Assembly (NCBI GenBank): GCA_030674185.1
Contig: JAPXFY010000016.1
Span: forward strand, 39,113,466-39,177,465
Source of the DNA: Monoplex corrugatus
Taxonomy: Eukaryota; Mollusca; Gastropoda; Littorinimorpha; Ranellidae
Direction: 5' to 3'
DNA: 64,000 nucleotides
Positions 23,901-29,605 of the stretch are shown one piece after another (the first letter of the stretch is position 1; every line of letters starts with the position of its first letter). The notes beneath the pieces were generated by a model, which was not told the DNA's origin, did no database searches, and was given only the letters and a program-made list of their open reading frames with translations. A program made the translations under genes and the position numbers.

Positions 23901-26806
23901 TTAACACTGCTCTCTCTCTCCTCCCCCTCCCCCCAACGGTTGATTGGTTGTGTTACCTCACCCAATCTACTTGCAGCCAAAACTTAGCTCTTTCACTCCC
24001 TCACCCTATCCACCAGCTGCAAGACCTTAATCCTTTCATTCCCTCACCTTATGCACCAGCTTCCTGCAACTGCAAAATCTAACCCCTTCATTGTCTCACC
24101 CTATCATAGGAAGCTCGTGGATACGGTGAAGAGTGAAAGGGTTAACTTTTTGGTTTGCTTTCATGGTTGATGATGAAGGAAGCTGATGGACTGGGTATGG
24201 GGGGAAAAACCCGCTGTTTTGGAATGAGTGCTCTAACCATCTGGCCACCCTGTACCATAAATTACTTCACTCAGCTTCAGCTGATCACTGTGCATGTGCG
24301 TATGTGTGTGTGTGAGTGTGTATGTGTATGTGTGTGTGAGTGTGTTTGTATGTGTATATGTATGTGTGTATGCGTGTGTGTATGTATATATGTGTGTGTG
24401 TGTAAATGTGTATGTATACATGTATGTGTGCATGTGTGTATATGTATGTGTATATGTGTATGAGTAAATGTGTATATGTGTATATGTATGTATGTGTATA
24501 TGTATATGTATGTGTATGTATGTGTGTATGTGTATGTGTATCTGTGTATGTGTGTATGTGTATGTGTGTGTATGTGTATGTATGTGTATGTGTGTATGGT
24601 ATGTATGTGTATGTATGTGTATGTGTGTGTCTATGTGTATGAATGTATGTGTGTATGTGTATGTATATATACGAGTATATGTGTATGTGTGTGTATGTGT
24701 GTGTATGTGTGCATATGTGTGATGTGTATGTGTGTGAGTATGTGTGTGCATATGTGTGTATGTATGTGTGTCTGTGTGTAGATGGAACAGAGAGAGGATT
24801 AGAAAGGGGTCAAGAGTTGCAAGCTTAACATGCCGAGTGTACTCTAGCTCTTCATTCTCTATGTGTGTGGGCAAGTAAGTTTGTGCAGTGTGTGTATGTC
24901 ATTATGTGTAGTGTGACGACTGCTAGTTGTACTATAATTTTTGTTTTTGTTTTGTTTTATTCTTTATTCTTTCAGTGTGTGTATGTCATTATGTGTATGT
25001 GTGAAGACTTGCAGTTGTAGTCATTTATATGATTTTATTATTTATTCTTTGTAACTAGTGGTTCCTAATACTTATTTTCATTTCTTGTTTTATCGTGTGT
25101 TGTTACGTGGTAAGTCTGATAATGTTCTGGTACTTACGGTGCAATCAGCACGCATTTAGCAATGAGTGTTTGTACTCTTAAATGAAACTATTATCATCAT
25201 TAATATCAATCCAGGAGATGGTCCATGTCTTGTTTATCCACAATACCCTGCAGGAGTGGAAGCCTGGTGTTTAAAATCACCTGCTTAGGGTGTAAAAATT
25301 CCCACGTCAAAATCAAGGATGGGATTGGGGTTTTCTTCCCCCTCCACTAAATCTTGATTTGTGGTCTGGGTGCTAGTCCTTTGAATGAGATGATCAACCG
25401 AGGTCATGTGGTTTATGTGGTGGAGTGGGGACAGGGGCTGGGAGAAGCCCACGGATAAAATGGACTTTTCCTCTGCACAATTCAGCAGGAAGGTTTACTT
25501 TCATTATAAAACAAAACTGTGTATGAACAGAAATAGTGAAATAAAAGAGAGACACTGCACTGCGGCAATATGCTCTCCCCCATGTTTACACACACAAAAA
25601 ACAAACCCATAAATAAACAAACAAACAAACAAACAAACATAAAATTTATAAACACATAAACAAATAAATAAATAAATAAATAAACAAATGAATGAATGAA
25701 TCAATGAATAAATAGGTAAATAAGTAAATAAATAAATAAATATGAAAAAAATAATATTCCTAATCCTATCCATCACACAAGACACTCAAATAAAACAGAA
25801 AAAACAGAAAAAAATACATTTCACACTTCAGTATCATTGACTTATTACCATAACTATCAATGTTTAAAGTCCAGCTGACAGCACAGAACCATATTAGTGC
25901 TATACCAATTTCAAAGCACATCATCTCACTGACCCTGAAAATATAAAACACCTGGAAAATAAAATCAAGTACACACACATCAATGCATTTGCAAACATTA
26001 TCTAAGGTTATGCCCCTGGCTTTGACCATTCCACCCAACTTATCACCATGGGGGGGGGGGGGGGGGGGTAAAAACAAACCTGAAAACAAATGTACCAGAA
26101 AGAGATGAAGACATTAGTCGTACATTTTTTGGGGTGGGTGGGTGGAGGAGGGGGTAAAAGGGAGAGAAAAAAAACTCCGGCTGAATGGACCAGATGGCAG
26201 AAATATGACAGAGTGTGTGTGTGGGAAGAAAGAAAACCAACAATACCTAGGTAACAACTGTTGCAAAACCAGCCTCAGAAAAAATGAAAAATAGAGAAAA
26301 AATTACAAACAAATAAGCAACACAAAAAAAACAACCAAAAACAAACAAAAACAAAAAACCCAAAGATGCAAACAACTAACACAGAATATAAATAAATACA
26401 CAAGTAAATCAATGAGCAGCCAAATCAGAACATGAATACAGACATAAACAACTGAAAAAACAAATAAATAAATGAAACCTCACCTGCTGGCATCATGACT
26501 GCTGGTCAGGTTGGAAAAGGACCATCCTACATCATGTCCTGACCATGATCGGTCACCGTCAAACAGAGATGATGATGTTGATGATGAAGACGATACAGAT
26601 GATGAAGATCCTGGCAGCAGGGCAGACTGAGCATCATGGGGAAGGGCACACTTGTGGCCAGGATCCCCGGCTAGAAACATGATGCCAAAGACGTGCCATG
26701 CACCGCGGGAATAAATCAGACCCAAGATGAAAAAACTGAGGATCTGAAATTGTCCATTACCCAGGCGGCGCTGTATTCCATCGACATCCACTTCGTTTTC
26801 TTGCAT
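3330..26806 (-). CDS. SLC22-family organic cation/carnitine-type transporter, partial gene of 8 traced coding exons
   Basis: This is a predicted plasma-membrane solute carrier of the major facilitator superfamily. In transcript order the exons are 26484-26806, 18141-18360, 15649-15879, 11561-11754, 8896-9494, 7899-8033, 6209-6297 and 3330-3432, about 631 codons. Visible SLC22 hallmarks are a glycosylated loop after helix 1 (sequons NLT, NSS, NWT and NGS plus several Cys), '[14 protein letters not shown]', the MFS loop 'LADRFGRKR', 'RNWRHLQL', a PES-x-x-WL motif, 'VEIPAN', 'GRRYP' and 'AEIFPTSIR'. Intron phases agree at all junctions except exon 5 to 6. The last helices and tail are not seen and probably lie left of the window. 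The substrate cannot be told from sequence; carnitine, organic cations and zwitterions are typical of the family. Its introns are full of minisatellites and repeat insertions. Confidence 0.88.
3515..3790 (+). repeat. SINE-like element, family D
   Basis: A tRNA-like B-box (GGGTTTGAATCCC) near 3555 is followed by a roughly 220-bp body containing TCAGCCCCAGCTCCTACCC and ending near TCTTGGGCCTGG. The same body occurs reversed at 41055-41345, and its 3' half recurs at 7700-7830. A tRNA-derived head plus dispersed related copies suggests a SINE. Sequence divergence indicates old copies. Confidence 0.6.
4065..4500 (+). repeat. Dispersed repeat families E/F, unclassified
   Basis: The stretch 4065-4215 (TTACAGGATCT, then GAGGTTTAGACACTGGGAGG) resembles 10895-11060. 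The stretch 4355-4500 (GTACTTCTCAAGAT, ATGTGACCTTGGAAGAAGCA, CACAACAGTTAAAA) resembles 10560-10760, and on the minus strand 61800-62000. I see no protein and cannot name the element. Confidence 0.55.
4500..4710 (+). repeat. SINE-like element, family C fragment
   Basis: It contains GGACAATTCCATATGTGC, CAAATCTGGCAGACT and GCTGACACCACCAGAATGA. Related copies are at 8315-8600 and 38235-38545 (same orientation) and at 12090-12370 and 35150-35300 (opposite orientation). Copies with the other end show a tRNA-like head, so a SINE is likely. Confidence 0.55.
4725..4930 (-). repeat. LINE 3'-end copy, family A
   Basis: The plus-strand reading TTGTTTAAAGCCTAGCCAAC, then CAGAGCCATTTCAGG and AAAACATACA, matches family A. 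At 63059-63745 family A forms the 3' UTR of an I/Nimb-like LINE. This is therefore a short, 5'-truncated, minus-oriented copy. Confidence 0.6.
5389..6195. repeat. 51-bp minisatellite, about 15-16 copies
   Basis: The unit contains CACATGTACTTTTACATAAA, then AAGAGAGAAGGAAAAG and AACACACAGCAAGGA. The first copies (5400-5600) are nearly identical and later ones carry indels. Because 51 is divisible by three, open frames persist in several phases (up to 160 codons), but these are artefacts. The array begins about 14 bases inside the intron after the exon 7 donor. Confidence 0.95.
6209..6297 (-). CDS. SLC22-type transporter, exon 7 (helix 9 region)
   Basis: The acceptor GTTTCAG precedes GGTAGGACG and the donor is CTAG followed by GTCAGT. 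It encodes [18 protein letters not shown] and then [11 protein letters not shown]. This is the 'GRR-x-P' turn after helix 8 followed by helix 9, as in SLC22 members. It completes an AGG codon from exon 6 and leaves in phase 1, consistent with exon 8. Confidence 0.87.
6367..6466. repeat. GA/GACA-rich low-complexity tract
   Basis: GAGAGA and GACAGA repeats lie in the intron between exons 6 and 7. The overlapping 131-codon minus frame with poly-Ser/Leu is an artefact. Confidence 0.85.
6888..7088. repeat. (TG)n microsatellite
   Basis: Long TG runs are interrupted by GTATGCATGCATG and TGTTGTG variants, in the intron between exons 6 and 7. Confidence 0.96.
7435..7830 (+). repeat. SINE-like elements: tRNA-like unit followed by a family D 3' half
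   Basis: Around 7450-7515, GGTGGTAGAGACG and GCAGGTTCCACTCC resemble box A and box B spacing of a tRNA-derived SINE. The part 7700-7830 (TGTCTTCATCTCTTGGACCT, then CAGTAAGCATAGAGTACAG) matches the end of the family D copy at 3700-3790. Confidence 0.45.
7899..8033 (-). CDS. SLC22-type transporter, exon 6 (helices 7-8)
   Basis: The acceptor TGCGCAG precedes TTTTGTCAAC and the donor is CAGAG followed by GTGAGG. It encodes [20 protein letters not shown], then [20 protein letters not shown] and LVGQR. These match SLC22 helices 7 and 8, including the conserved 'VE-x-PA' motif. The exon leaves in phase 2, in agreement with exon 7. Its start requires an incoming phase 2, but the strong donor of exon 5 gives phase 1. 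Confidence 0.87.
8088..8205. repeat. Two-copy tandem repeat of about 57 bp
   Basis: TATTGTCTTCCTGCAATGTC and ACTGTCTTTCTCCAATGTC begin two diverged copies. They lie about 55 bp upstream of exon 6 in the transporter intron. Confidence 0.6.
8315..8600 (+). repeat. SINE-like element, family C
   Basis: AGACAATTCAATGTGTTCC, AAATCTGGCAG, CAAGGTCTTGAAATTTG and ACTGACACCATCAGAATGA match the family C copies at 4500 and 38235. An internal duplication of AAATCTGGCAG is visible at 8390-8412. Confidence 0.55.
8896..9494 (-). CDS. SLC22-type transporter, exon 5 (large cytosolic loop)
   Basis: The acceptor GTTTCAG precedes GCTGCTTCC, with a polypyrimidine tract made of (TG)n. The donor is CTCTT followed by GTAAGT. 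It begins [18 protein letters not shown], the end of helix 6, and ends [17 protein letters not shown], the start of helix 7. In between is a polar loop of about 165 residues rich in His, Thr, Ser and Asp, including [15 protein letters not shown] encoded by CA-rich DNA. That is roughly twice the loop length usual in the family. The expected PESPRWL motif reads PESLPWL. The whole 599 nt is open, so I see no hidden intron. The exit phase conflicts with exon 6. Confidence 0.82.
9498..9690. repeat. (CA)n microsatellite abutting the exon 5 acceptor
   Basis: CA repeats with AACACATGCA interruptions start three bases from the acceptor AG of exon 5. On the transcribed strand they supply the (TG)n tract in place of a normal polypyrimidine tract. 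Confidence 0.95.
10115..10555 (+). mobile_element. Degenerate LINE 3' fragment, GAT-tail family
   Basis: GGCTGTGAAGCGCGGAC, AGCAGAAATGTGGTTCTGCA and GAAAAGTTGAGGC align by eye with the copy at 45575-46065 (GGATGTGAAGCCTGGACC, AGCAGAAATGTGGTTCTACA, GAGAGTTGAGGC). The translated traces (GCEA-x-T, AAEMWF) are typical of the C-terminal part of LINE ORF2. No intact frame remains. Confidence 0.6.
10560..11060 (+). repeat. Dispersed repeat families E/F, longer copy
   Basis: The order E (10560-10760, TTTCTCAAGGTCACTGTGAC) then F (10895-11060, ACACATGTTGACTTTGAAGA) is seen here, while at 4065-4500 the order is F then E. They may be two ends of one rearranged repeat or two elements. Confidence 0.5.
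11561..11754 (-). CDS. SLC22-type transporter, exon 4 (helices 4-6)
   Basis: The acceptor ATCAACAG precedes GGTGCAGGG. The donor is CCCTGCTG followed by GTGGTAA, or three bases further at GTAATT. It encodes [19 protein letters not shown], then [20 protein letters not shown] and [19 protein letters not shown]. Family features are the TE-x-x-P-x-x-R segment and 'RNWRHLQL'. The first donor gives phase 2, joining to ...PCWLLPES; the second adds one Trp and keeps the frame. Confidence 0.87.
11755..11960. repeat. About 54-bp tandem repeat of splice-acceptor-like units
   Basis: Four units, counting the genuine acceptor region, each contain on the minus strand TGTTCCATCAACAGGGTGCA or close variants, followed by ATTGTTATTNTCATTGT-like sequence. 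The genuine exon 4 acceptor is the first unit and the copies extend upstream into the intron. Confidence 0.85.
12090..12370 (-). repeat. SINE-like element, family C, minus orientation relative to 4500
   Basis: GAGCTGTGGACTCAAGATCT and TGTCTCACATTCAATCCCAA form a tRNA-like stretch (degenerate B-box ATTCAATCCCA). The body reads CATTCTGGTGGTGTCAG and GGAATTGTCCAAGTG, the reverse complement of the other family C copies. If the tRNA-like part is the head, the SINE itself reads on the plus strand here. Confidence 0.55.
12440..12590 (+). mobile_element. LINE 3'-end fragment, GAT-tail family
   Basis: CATGGACAACATCGCTGATG, GACATCATACACAGGAGCAG and CCTGGCGATCCTTCGTGATA match 45890-46020. It ends in GATGGAGATAGATGAGATGAG, a decayed form of the GAT tail. 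Confidence 0.65.
12950..15103. repeat. 18/21-bp minisatellite, about 110 units
   Basis: The basic unit TCTATCTTTGTATCAATG (18 bp) alternates with TCTATCTTTGTATCAGTG and with 21-bp units carrying an extra TTG, TCG or TCA. All unit lengths are multiples of three, so open frames of 270 to 609 codons exist on both strands, reading for example as repeats of SIFVSM or IDTKID. These are artefacts of the array. It lies in the transporter intron between exons 3 and 4. Confidence 0.96.
15538..15625. repeat. Perfect 42-bp-stem palindrome with a 4-nt loop
   Basis: Arms 15538-15579 and 15584-15625 are exact reverse complements, checked base by base, around the loop GCAA. On the transcribed minus strand the hairpin starts 23 nt after the exon 3 donor. 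It may be a hairpin RNA, a small palindromic insertion or an assembly artefact. Confidence 0.9.
15649..15879 (-). CDS. SLC22-type transporter, exon 3 (helices 2-4)
   Basis: The acceptor TGTGACAG precedes TGGGACTTG and the donor is AATATA followed by GTAAAT. It encodes [38 protein letters not shown] and [20 protein letters not shown], and ends RFILGMLNI. It carries the two best family signatures: 'SEWDLVC' completed from exon 2, and the MFS helix 2-3 loop 'LADRFGRK'. It is 77 whole codons, phase 0 at both ends. Confidence 0.93.
15960..16363. repeat. CA-rich and CG-containing compound microsatellites
   Basis: There are imperfect CA repeats at 15960-16100 and (CA)n with an internal (CGCA)n block at 16222-16266, running to about 16363. 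Open frames of up to 193 codons across it are artefacts. Confidence 0.93.
16437..16990 (-). mobile_element. LINE 3' fragment with (ATG)n tail, minus strand
   Basis: Read on the minus strand, the fragment ends CCATGGGGTATGGCACATGA followed by (TGA)n at 16437-16468. That corresponds to GCCATGAGGCAAGGCACTTGATGATG at 41970-42012, given here in two parts: GCCATGAGGCAAGG and CACTTGATGATG. The rest (GGCTTCGCATCCATACAACA, and CATGGAACTCTCAATATTC at 16740) is the reverse of the C-terminal LINE region found at 41381. No open frame survives. Confidence 0.65.
17010..17560 (-). repeat. LINE 3' UTR copy, family A (long)
   Basis: AGCCCAGCCAACGGTATAGA and GGGCTATAACCATTTCAAAA begin the plus-strand reading. 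The copy continues through TTATCACCAGAG and GAACACTAAAGCATA to TTTCCAAAAGATGGGGATA. The same order is found at 33735-34370, giving a repeat of about 600 bp. It is minus-oriented relative to the LINE at the right end of the window. Confidence 0.65.
17890..18110. repeat. Trinucleotide (AGT)n / (ATC)n tract
   Basis: Long AGT repeats with GGT and CAT variants end about 30 bp beyond the exon 2 donor of the transporter. Poly-Ser and poly-Thr frames here are artefacts. Confidence 0.92.
18141..18360 (-). CDS. SLC22-type transporter, exon 2 (extracellular loop)
   Basis: The acceptor GTGTACAG precedes ATCTTCTGC and the donor is TCTGAG followed by GTATGC. It completes the AG-A codon of exon 1 and reads [38 protein letters not shown] and [20 protein letters not shown], then [15 protein letters not shown]. 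It is the Cys-containing glycosylated loop between helices 1 and 2. It shows three N-x-S/T sequons and the family pattern C-x-x-GW-x-Y ... STVLSE that leads into exon 3. It ends in phase 0. Confidence 0.9.
18395..22375. repeat. 23-bp minisatellite, roughly 170 copies (4 kb)
   Basis: The unit is TAAGACATGATGATAATGTA plus AAG or AGG. Since 23 is not a multiple of three, each minus-strand frame cycles through all three phases. This gives a 23-residue repeat ([20 protein letters not shown] plus III) and open frames of up to 917 codons, all artefacts. Units beyond about 21700 become progressively diverged (CTGATGAGAATGTAGGG, AACTGATAAGAATGTAGG). The array is in intron 1, starting 35 bp upstream of the exon 2 acceptor. 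Confidence 0.97.
22376..22916. other. Unassigned intron sequence
   Basis: Unique-looking DNA with no supported gene or repeat. It lies between the 23-bp array and a trinucleotide tract in the first intron of the transporter. Confidence 0.5.
22917..23262. repeat. Trinucleotide-rich tracts (AAT, AGT, GTT, ATT)
   Basis: AATAATAATGATGATG, AGTAGTAGTAG, TTGTTGTTGTTG and TTATTATTATTA blocks flank a central AT-rich unique segment (22985-23055). The poly-Asn, Thr and Leu frame on the minus strand is an artefact. Confidence 0.9.
23358..23985. other. CT/CA microsatellite and unassigned intron DNA
   Basis: Short (TC)n and (CA)n runs lie at 23358-23418 and poly-T tracts at 23608-23640. The remainder is unassigned; no gene is supported. 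Confidence 0.5.
23985..24145. mobile_element. Diverged TTAA MITE, family B
   Basis: CTCTTTCACTCCCTCACCCT, CACCAGCTTCCTGC and GAGTGAAAGGGTTAA resemble the MITE copies at 51-61 kb, with TTCACTCC in place of TTGACTCC. The right end carries TTAA at 24142-24145. It has partly lost symmetry. Confidence 0.55.
24295..24780. repeat. Imperfect (TG)n/(TATG)n microsatellite
   Basis: TGTGTATG-type repeats are highly interspersed with TATATG. Frames of up to 213 codons across it are repeat artefacts. Confidence 0.95.
24880..25065. repeat. Two-copy tandem duplication of about 90 bp
   Basis: GTGTGTATGTCATTATGTGT occurs at 24890 and again at 24977. Each is followed by a CGACTGCTAGTTGTA or AGACTTGCAGTTGTA variant and a T-rich ATTCTTT segment. 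Confidence 0.75.
25255..25460 (+). repeat. SINE-like element with conserved-looking 3' core
   Basis: AATCTTGATTTGTGGTCTGG, GTGCTAGTCCTTTGAATGAG and ATGATCAACCGAGGTCATGTG form a block. To my memory it resembles the conserved 3' core motifs of widespread invertebrate SINE superfamilies. I cannot assign a name without a search, and the head is not recognisable. Confidence 0.4.
25605..25745. repeat. (AAAC)n/(AAAT)n low-complexity tract
   Basis: AACA and AATA tetranucleotide repeats. They adjoin the LINE family A copy that follows. Confidence 0.85.
25855..26100 (-). repeat. LINE 3' UTR copy, family A, with a poly-G interruption
   Basis: TTTAAAGTCCAGCTGACAGC and GCTATACCAATTTCAAAGC match family A. 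TTATCACCATG is followed by a run of about 18 G (26049-26067) before AAAACAAACCTGAAAACAA. The G run is absent from the copy at 17190 and may be a somatic or assembly-length-variable tract. Confidence 0.6.
26484..26806 (-). CDS. SLC22-type transporter, exon 1 (N-terminus, helix 1)
   Basis: It starts at the ATG at 26806 and encodes [40 protein letters not shown] and [13 protein letters not shown], then an Asp/Ser-rich stretch with sequon NLT, ending SSHDAS before the donor AGCAG followed by GTGAGG. The short acidic N-tail, amphipathic G-x-G-x-FQ segment and first helix are typical of SLC22. It exits in phase 2, matching exon 2. This ATG is the first in frame: the upstream sequence of this strand has GTT-rich untranslated DNA, and a possible 5' UTR acceptor (TTTTCAG) lies near 27153. 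Confidence 0.85.
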
Positions 26807-26925
26807 TGTTGAGCTGATCTAGTTGGTCGTGTTCTTTTTGTTGTTGATGTTGTTAGGTGGATGTATTGTTGAGCTGACCTAGCTAGTCTTGTTGTTGTTG
26901 ATGTTGTTATGTGAAGGTATTGTTG
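26806..26925. repeat. Two copies of a 60-bp direct repeat at the transporter start codon
   Basis: TTGTTGAGCTGATCTAGTTG at 26806 recurs as TTGTTGAGCTGACCTAGCTA at 26866, followed in both by a GTTGTTGATGTTGTTA stretch. It would form most of the proximal 5' UTR of the transporter. Confidence 0.85.
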
Positions 26926-27000
26926 CTGTTGTTGACAATGCTGTTGTTGTAGCTGACGCTGCTGTTGTCACTGTTGTTGTTGTTGTTGTTGTTGAAGGAG
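26887..27000. repeat. (GTT)n-rich tract
   Basis: Interrupted GTT repeats lie in the presumed 5' UTR of the transporter. Poly-Thr frames are artefacts. Confidence 0.85.
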
Positions 27001-27354
27001 ACATAGACGGTAACAGTGATGACGAGACAGACTGAGAGAGTGTTAGAACATTACTGACTTGGTGACTGGTGAGTTGAGGGACCAATTAATCAACCAAACA
27101 TTGCTTGTTTGATGTTTTCAACACATTCTGAATCCAATGAGCTGCCAGCATTGCTGAAAACAGAAAGCAGACAGACATGAAATAAGAAAAAAATGTGCAC
27201 CTTCTAGGCAAAACCTGTACCTACTGGATAAAACAAGATAAGACAGGCACAAGAATATATCATGTCTGAAATACTTTCAAATGGTCCAAGTCAAAACTGC
27301 CTGGAGGCAATTTTAGGCACTGTAGGCTAGTTTTGTATGTTTGGTTTACTTAGT

Positions 27355-27500
27355 TGTGTCTATGCTTTTGCAATCAGGTTTTTCTTTTTTAAATCCTCTT
27401 GGTGATAAACTCAACAAAATGGCCATGGCCAATGCCAGGCACATACCAACAGAGTATTTGCATGAATGCACATGCGTGAGACCCCTGACCCAAGTAAACA
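27355..27500 (+). repeat. LINE 3' UTR copy, family A-related, plus strand
   Basis: GGTGATAAACTCAACAAAAT, GGCCATGGCCAATGCCAGGC and TGAATGCACATGCG read as the complement of the central part of family A (around 17150-17200). It is a short, diverged copy in the opposite orientation to the others. Confidence 0.45.
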
Positions 27501-27975
27501 TTCTCTCTCTGCCTCACCTACCACCTACACAAACACCACACAAACACACAAATACATATAGGATAACAAAAAAGCTATGGCACATGGTAATGGACAAAAC
27601 AAAAACAACACAGGTGCTTTCTCTCTCTCTCTTTTTTTTTTTTTTTTTCAACATATCTTCATTTCAGTATTACATTCACTTGTGACTGAATTACTTACCA
27701 TCCAACTGACCAATTCAAATTTCGCTAAAACCCAAAATTATGTTCAGTGATGGTTTTACTTCTCTTTATTTTCTTCAAATTGAAACAGAAAAAATGTACA
27801 TCCAATTTTGTAATGTTTTCTTTTTCTTTTTTTCTTTTCAACTGAGCTGAAAGCTCAGAAATGAACAATCCAACCAACTGTGCATATATAAAAAAAATCT
27901 TTTAAAATAAAAAAAACACGAAAAAATGAAGACAAAAAAAGAGCTTGACACCTTCAGGGCATGGGCTCACAACAA
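27501..27975. other. Unassigned sequence, A- and T-rich tracts
   Basis: CT and poly-T runs lie at 27620-27650 and A-rich stretches around 27890-27940. No gene is supported. Confidence 0.5.
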
Positions 27976-28092
27976 CTTGAACTCTTCAACTCCCTGAACC
28001 AATGGATAGACTATGAAAGTCAAACATAAACCCTTTGACTTCCTCAACCAATAGATAGGCTGAAAAACTGATGTGGAAAGTCAAAGGGTTAA
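27975..28092. mobile_element. TTAA MITE remnant, family B
   Basis: CTCTTCAACTCCCTGAACCA, AACCCTTTGACTTCCTCAAC and AAAGTCAAAGGGTTAAA form an imperfect palindrome like the complete copies at 51-61 kb, without the outer arms. Confidence 0.55.
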
Positions 28093-28895
28093 ACTGAAGA
28101 ATCATATGGAAATGAAAACACCAGACTAGACTCTCACTGAACAAGAAAAATTGTTGCATAGCAAATCACATACAATCACAGCTGAAATAAAATTAATGTG
28201 GAAAACGTGACAAAACTCCCGTCTGCAAGATCTATATGGGTCCCACTATCTTTCGGCCTCCTCACCAGTAAGCTGAAAGTACACTGAAAGCTAGTGAATG
28301 GTTCACCAATCTGGATCTTGCCACTCTGGACCCGTCTCCAAACAGATTCTGATGCTTTGCTAACTGTTCAGAAATAAAACAACTGAGCAGTGGCATCACA
28401 AGACAACTCTGGAAGAAATGTTTTGGAGCTACACAAAAAGACTAGCTGAATCCCACATCCTTCATTCAAACCTCCAGACTGACCATTTGAGATTGAACGT
28501 AAGTCTTCTGTATAAGAAAAGTGACCAGGCAAGCGTTTGTCTGTCATAGTAAATGGCAAGTATGGGACACAAGTTTCATCTTGTAGGATTTCTCAGTTTT
28601 CTTTCAATAACATCCAGTGTAGTTCACATGATCATACAATATCACTTGTGACTGACAGCACATGTGGGTGTGTGAGAACAGAACTCAGAGCTCAGTGCTC
28701 AGAACACATTTATTTTGTCATATGAGGCAAGAGAGGGCTATAAGACACAGATTGGTTGTGAGCTAACATGAAGTCCACAATTTCAACAGTTATAGATTTC
28801 ATATTTCATATTATCATCATCAGAAGAAGAAATATAAATATGTATGACTGCCTATGATCTTTCAGTTTTCCCAAATGCAAGCAATCATATGTGTT
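28093..28895. other. Unassigned intergenic sequence
   Basis: No repeat family or convincing gene is recognised. Short open frames on both strands at 28368-28725 overlap each other and show no motifs. Confidence 0.5.
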
Positions 28896-28899
28896 ATAT

Positions 28900-29057
<158 letters not shown>

Positions 29058-29235
29058 GAAGCAGCATATATGCACAGAAAAGGCAACAAATCGATGTAAA
29101 ATTTTCCCAAATTTTTGGCGGTACACCGGCCTTCCTCAAGGGGACTTTAGTCACTGACTATGATATGCTAACAAACACATCACAATATTTTACATAGGAT
29201 ACATTACGTAGTCTTGACTCGACATTGATATGATG

Positions 29236-29605
29236 TCAATTGACAGAGTTCAGGCCAAGAGGAAATACGGTTTTCATTTTGTTCATCCAAAAACACTCCC
29301 TCCTCAGTCTGGTGTCCATGTTCTCAGAGTGCACCTTCTCCACTGCGATACATTTTAAATTTTTAAGTGAATGGTCAGTTTGGTTGAAGTGTTTGGTGAC
29401 CTGAGTGCCTGTATTTTTTTTTATGTTTGACCGGTGTTGGCAGAATCTGGTTTTGAGAGAATTTTTCGTTTGTCCTATGTATTGAGTTTTAGGGCAGATA
29501 TCGCAGTGGAGAAGATACACTACATTGGTAGATGTACATGTCAGTTTGTGCCTTATTTGGAAAGTTTCACTCGTGTTGAAACTGCTGAAAGTTACACTGT
29601 TATAT
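29236..29605 (-). mobile_element. Penelope-like element, C-terminal GIY-YIG endonuclease fragment
   Basis: The minus frame reads FNTSETFQIRHKLTCTSTN, VVYLLHCDICPKTQYIGQT, KNSLKTRFCQHRSN and then ...MDTRLRRECFWMNKMKTVFP. 'VVYLLHC' followed by 'QYIGQT', 'L-x-x-R' and an H is the GIY-YIG nuclease pattern of Penelope-like retroelements, including the Cys-rich insertion between the two halves (HCDIC). The frame is open to a stop at 29236. The reverse transcriptase part is absent, so the copy is 5'-truncated. It directly follows the 3' end of another retroelement. Confidence 0.8.
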
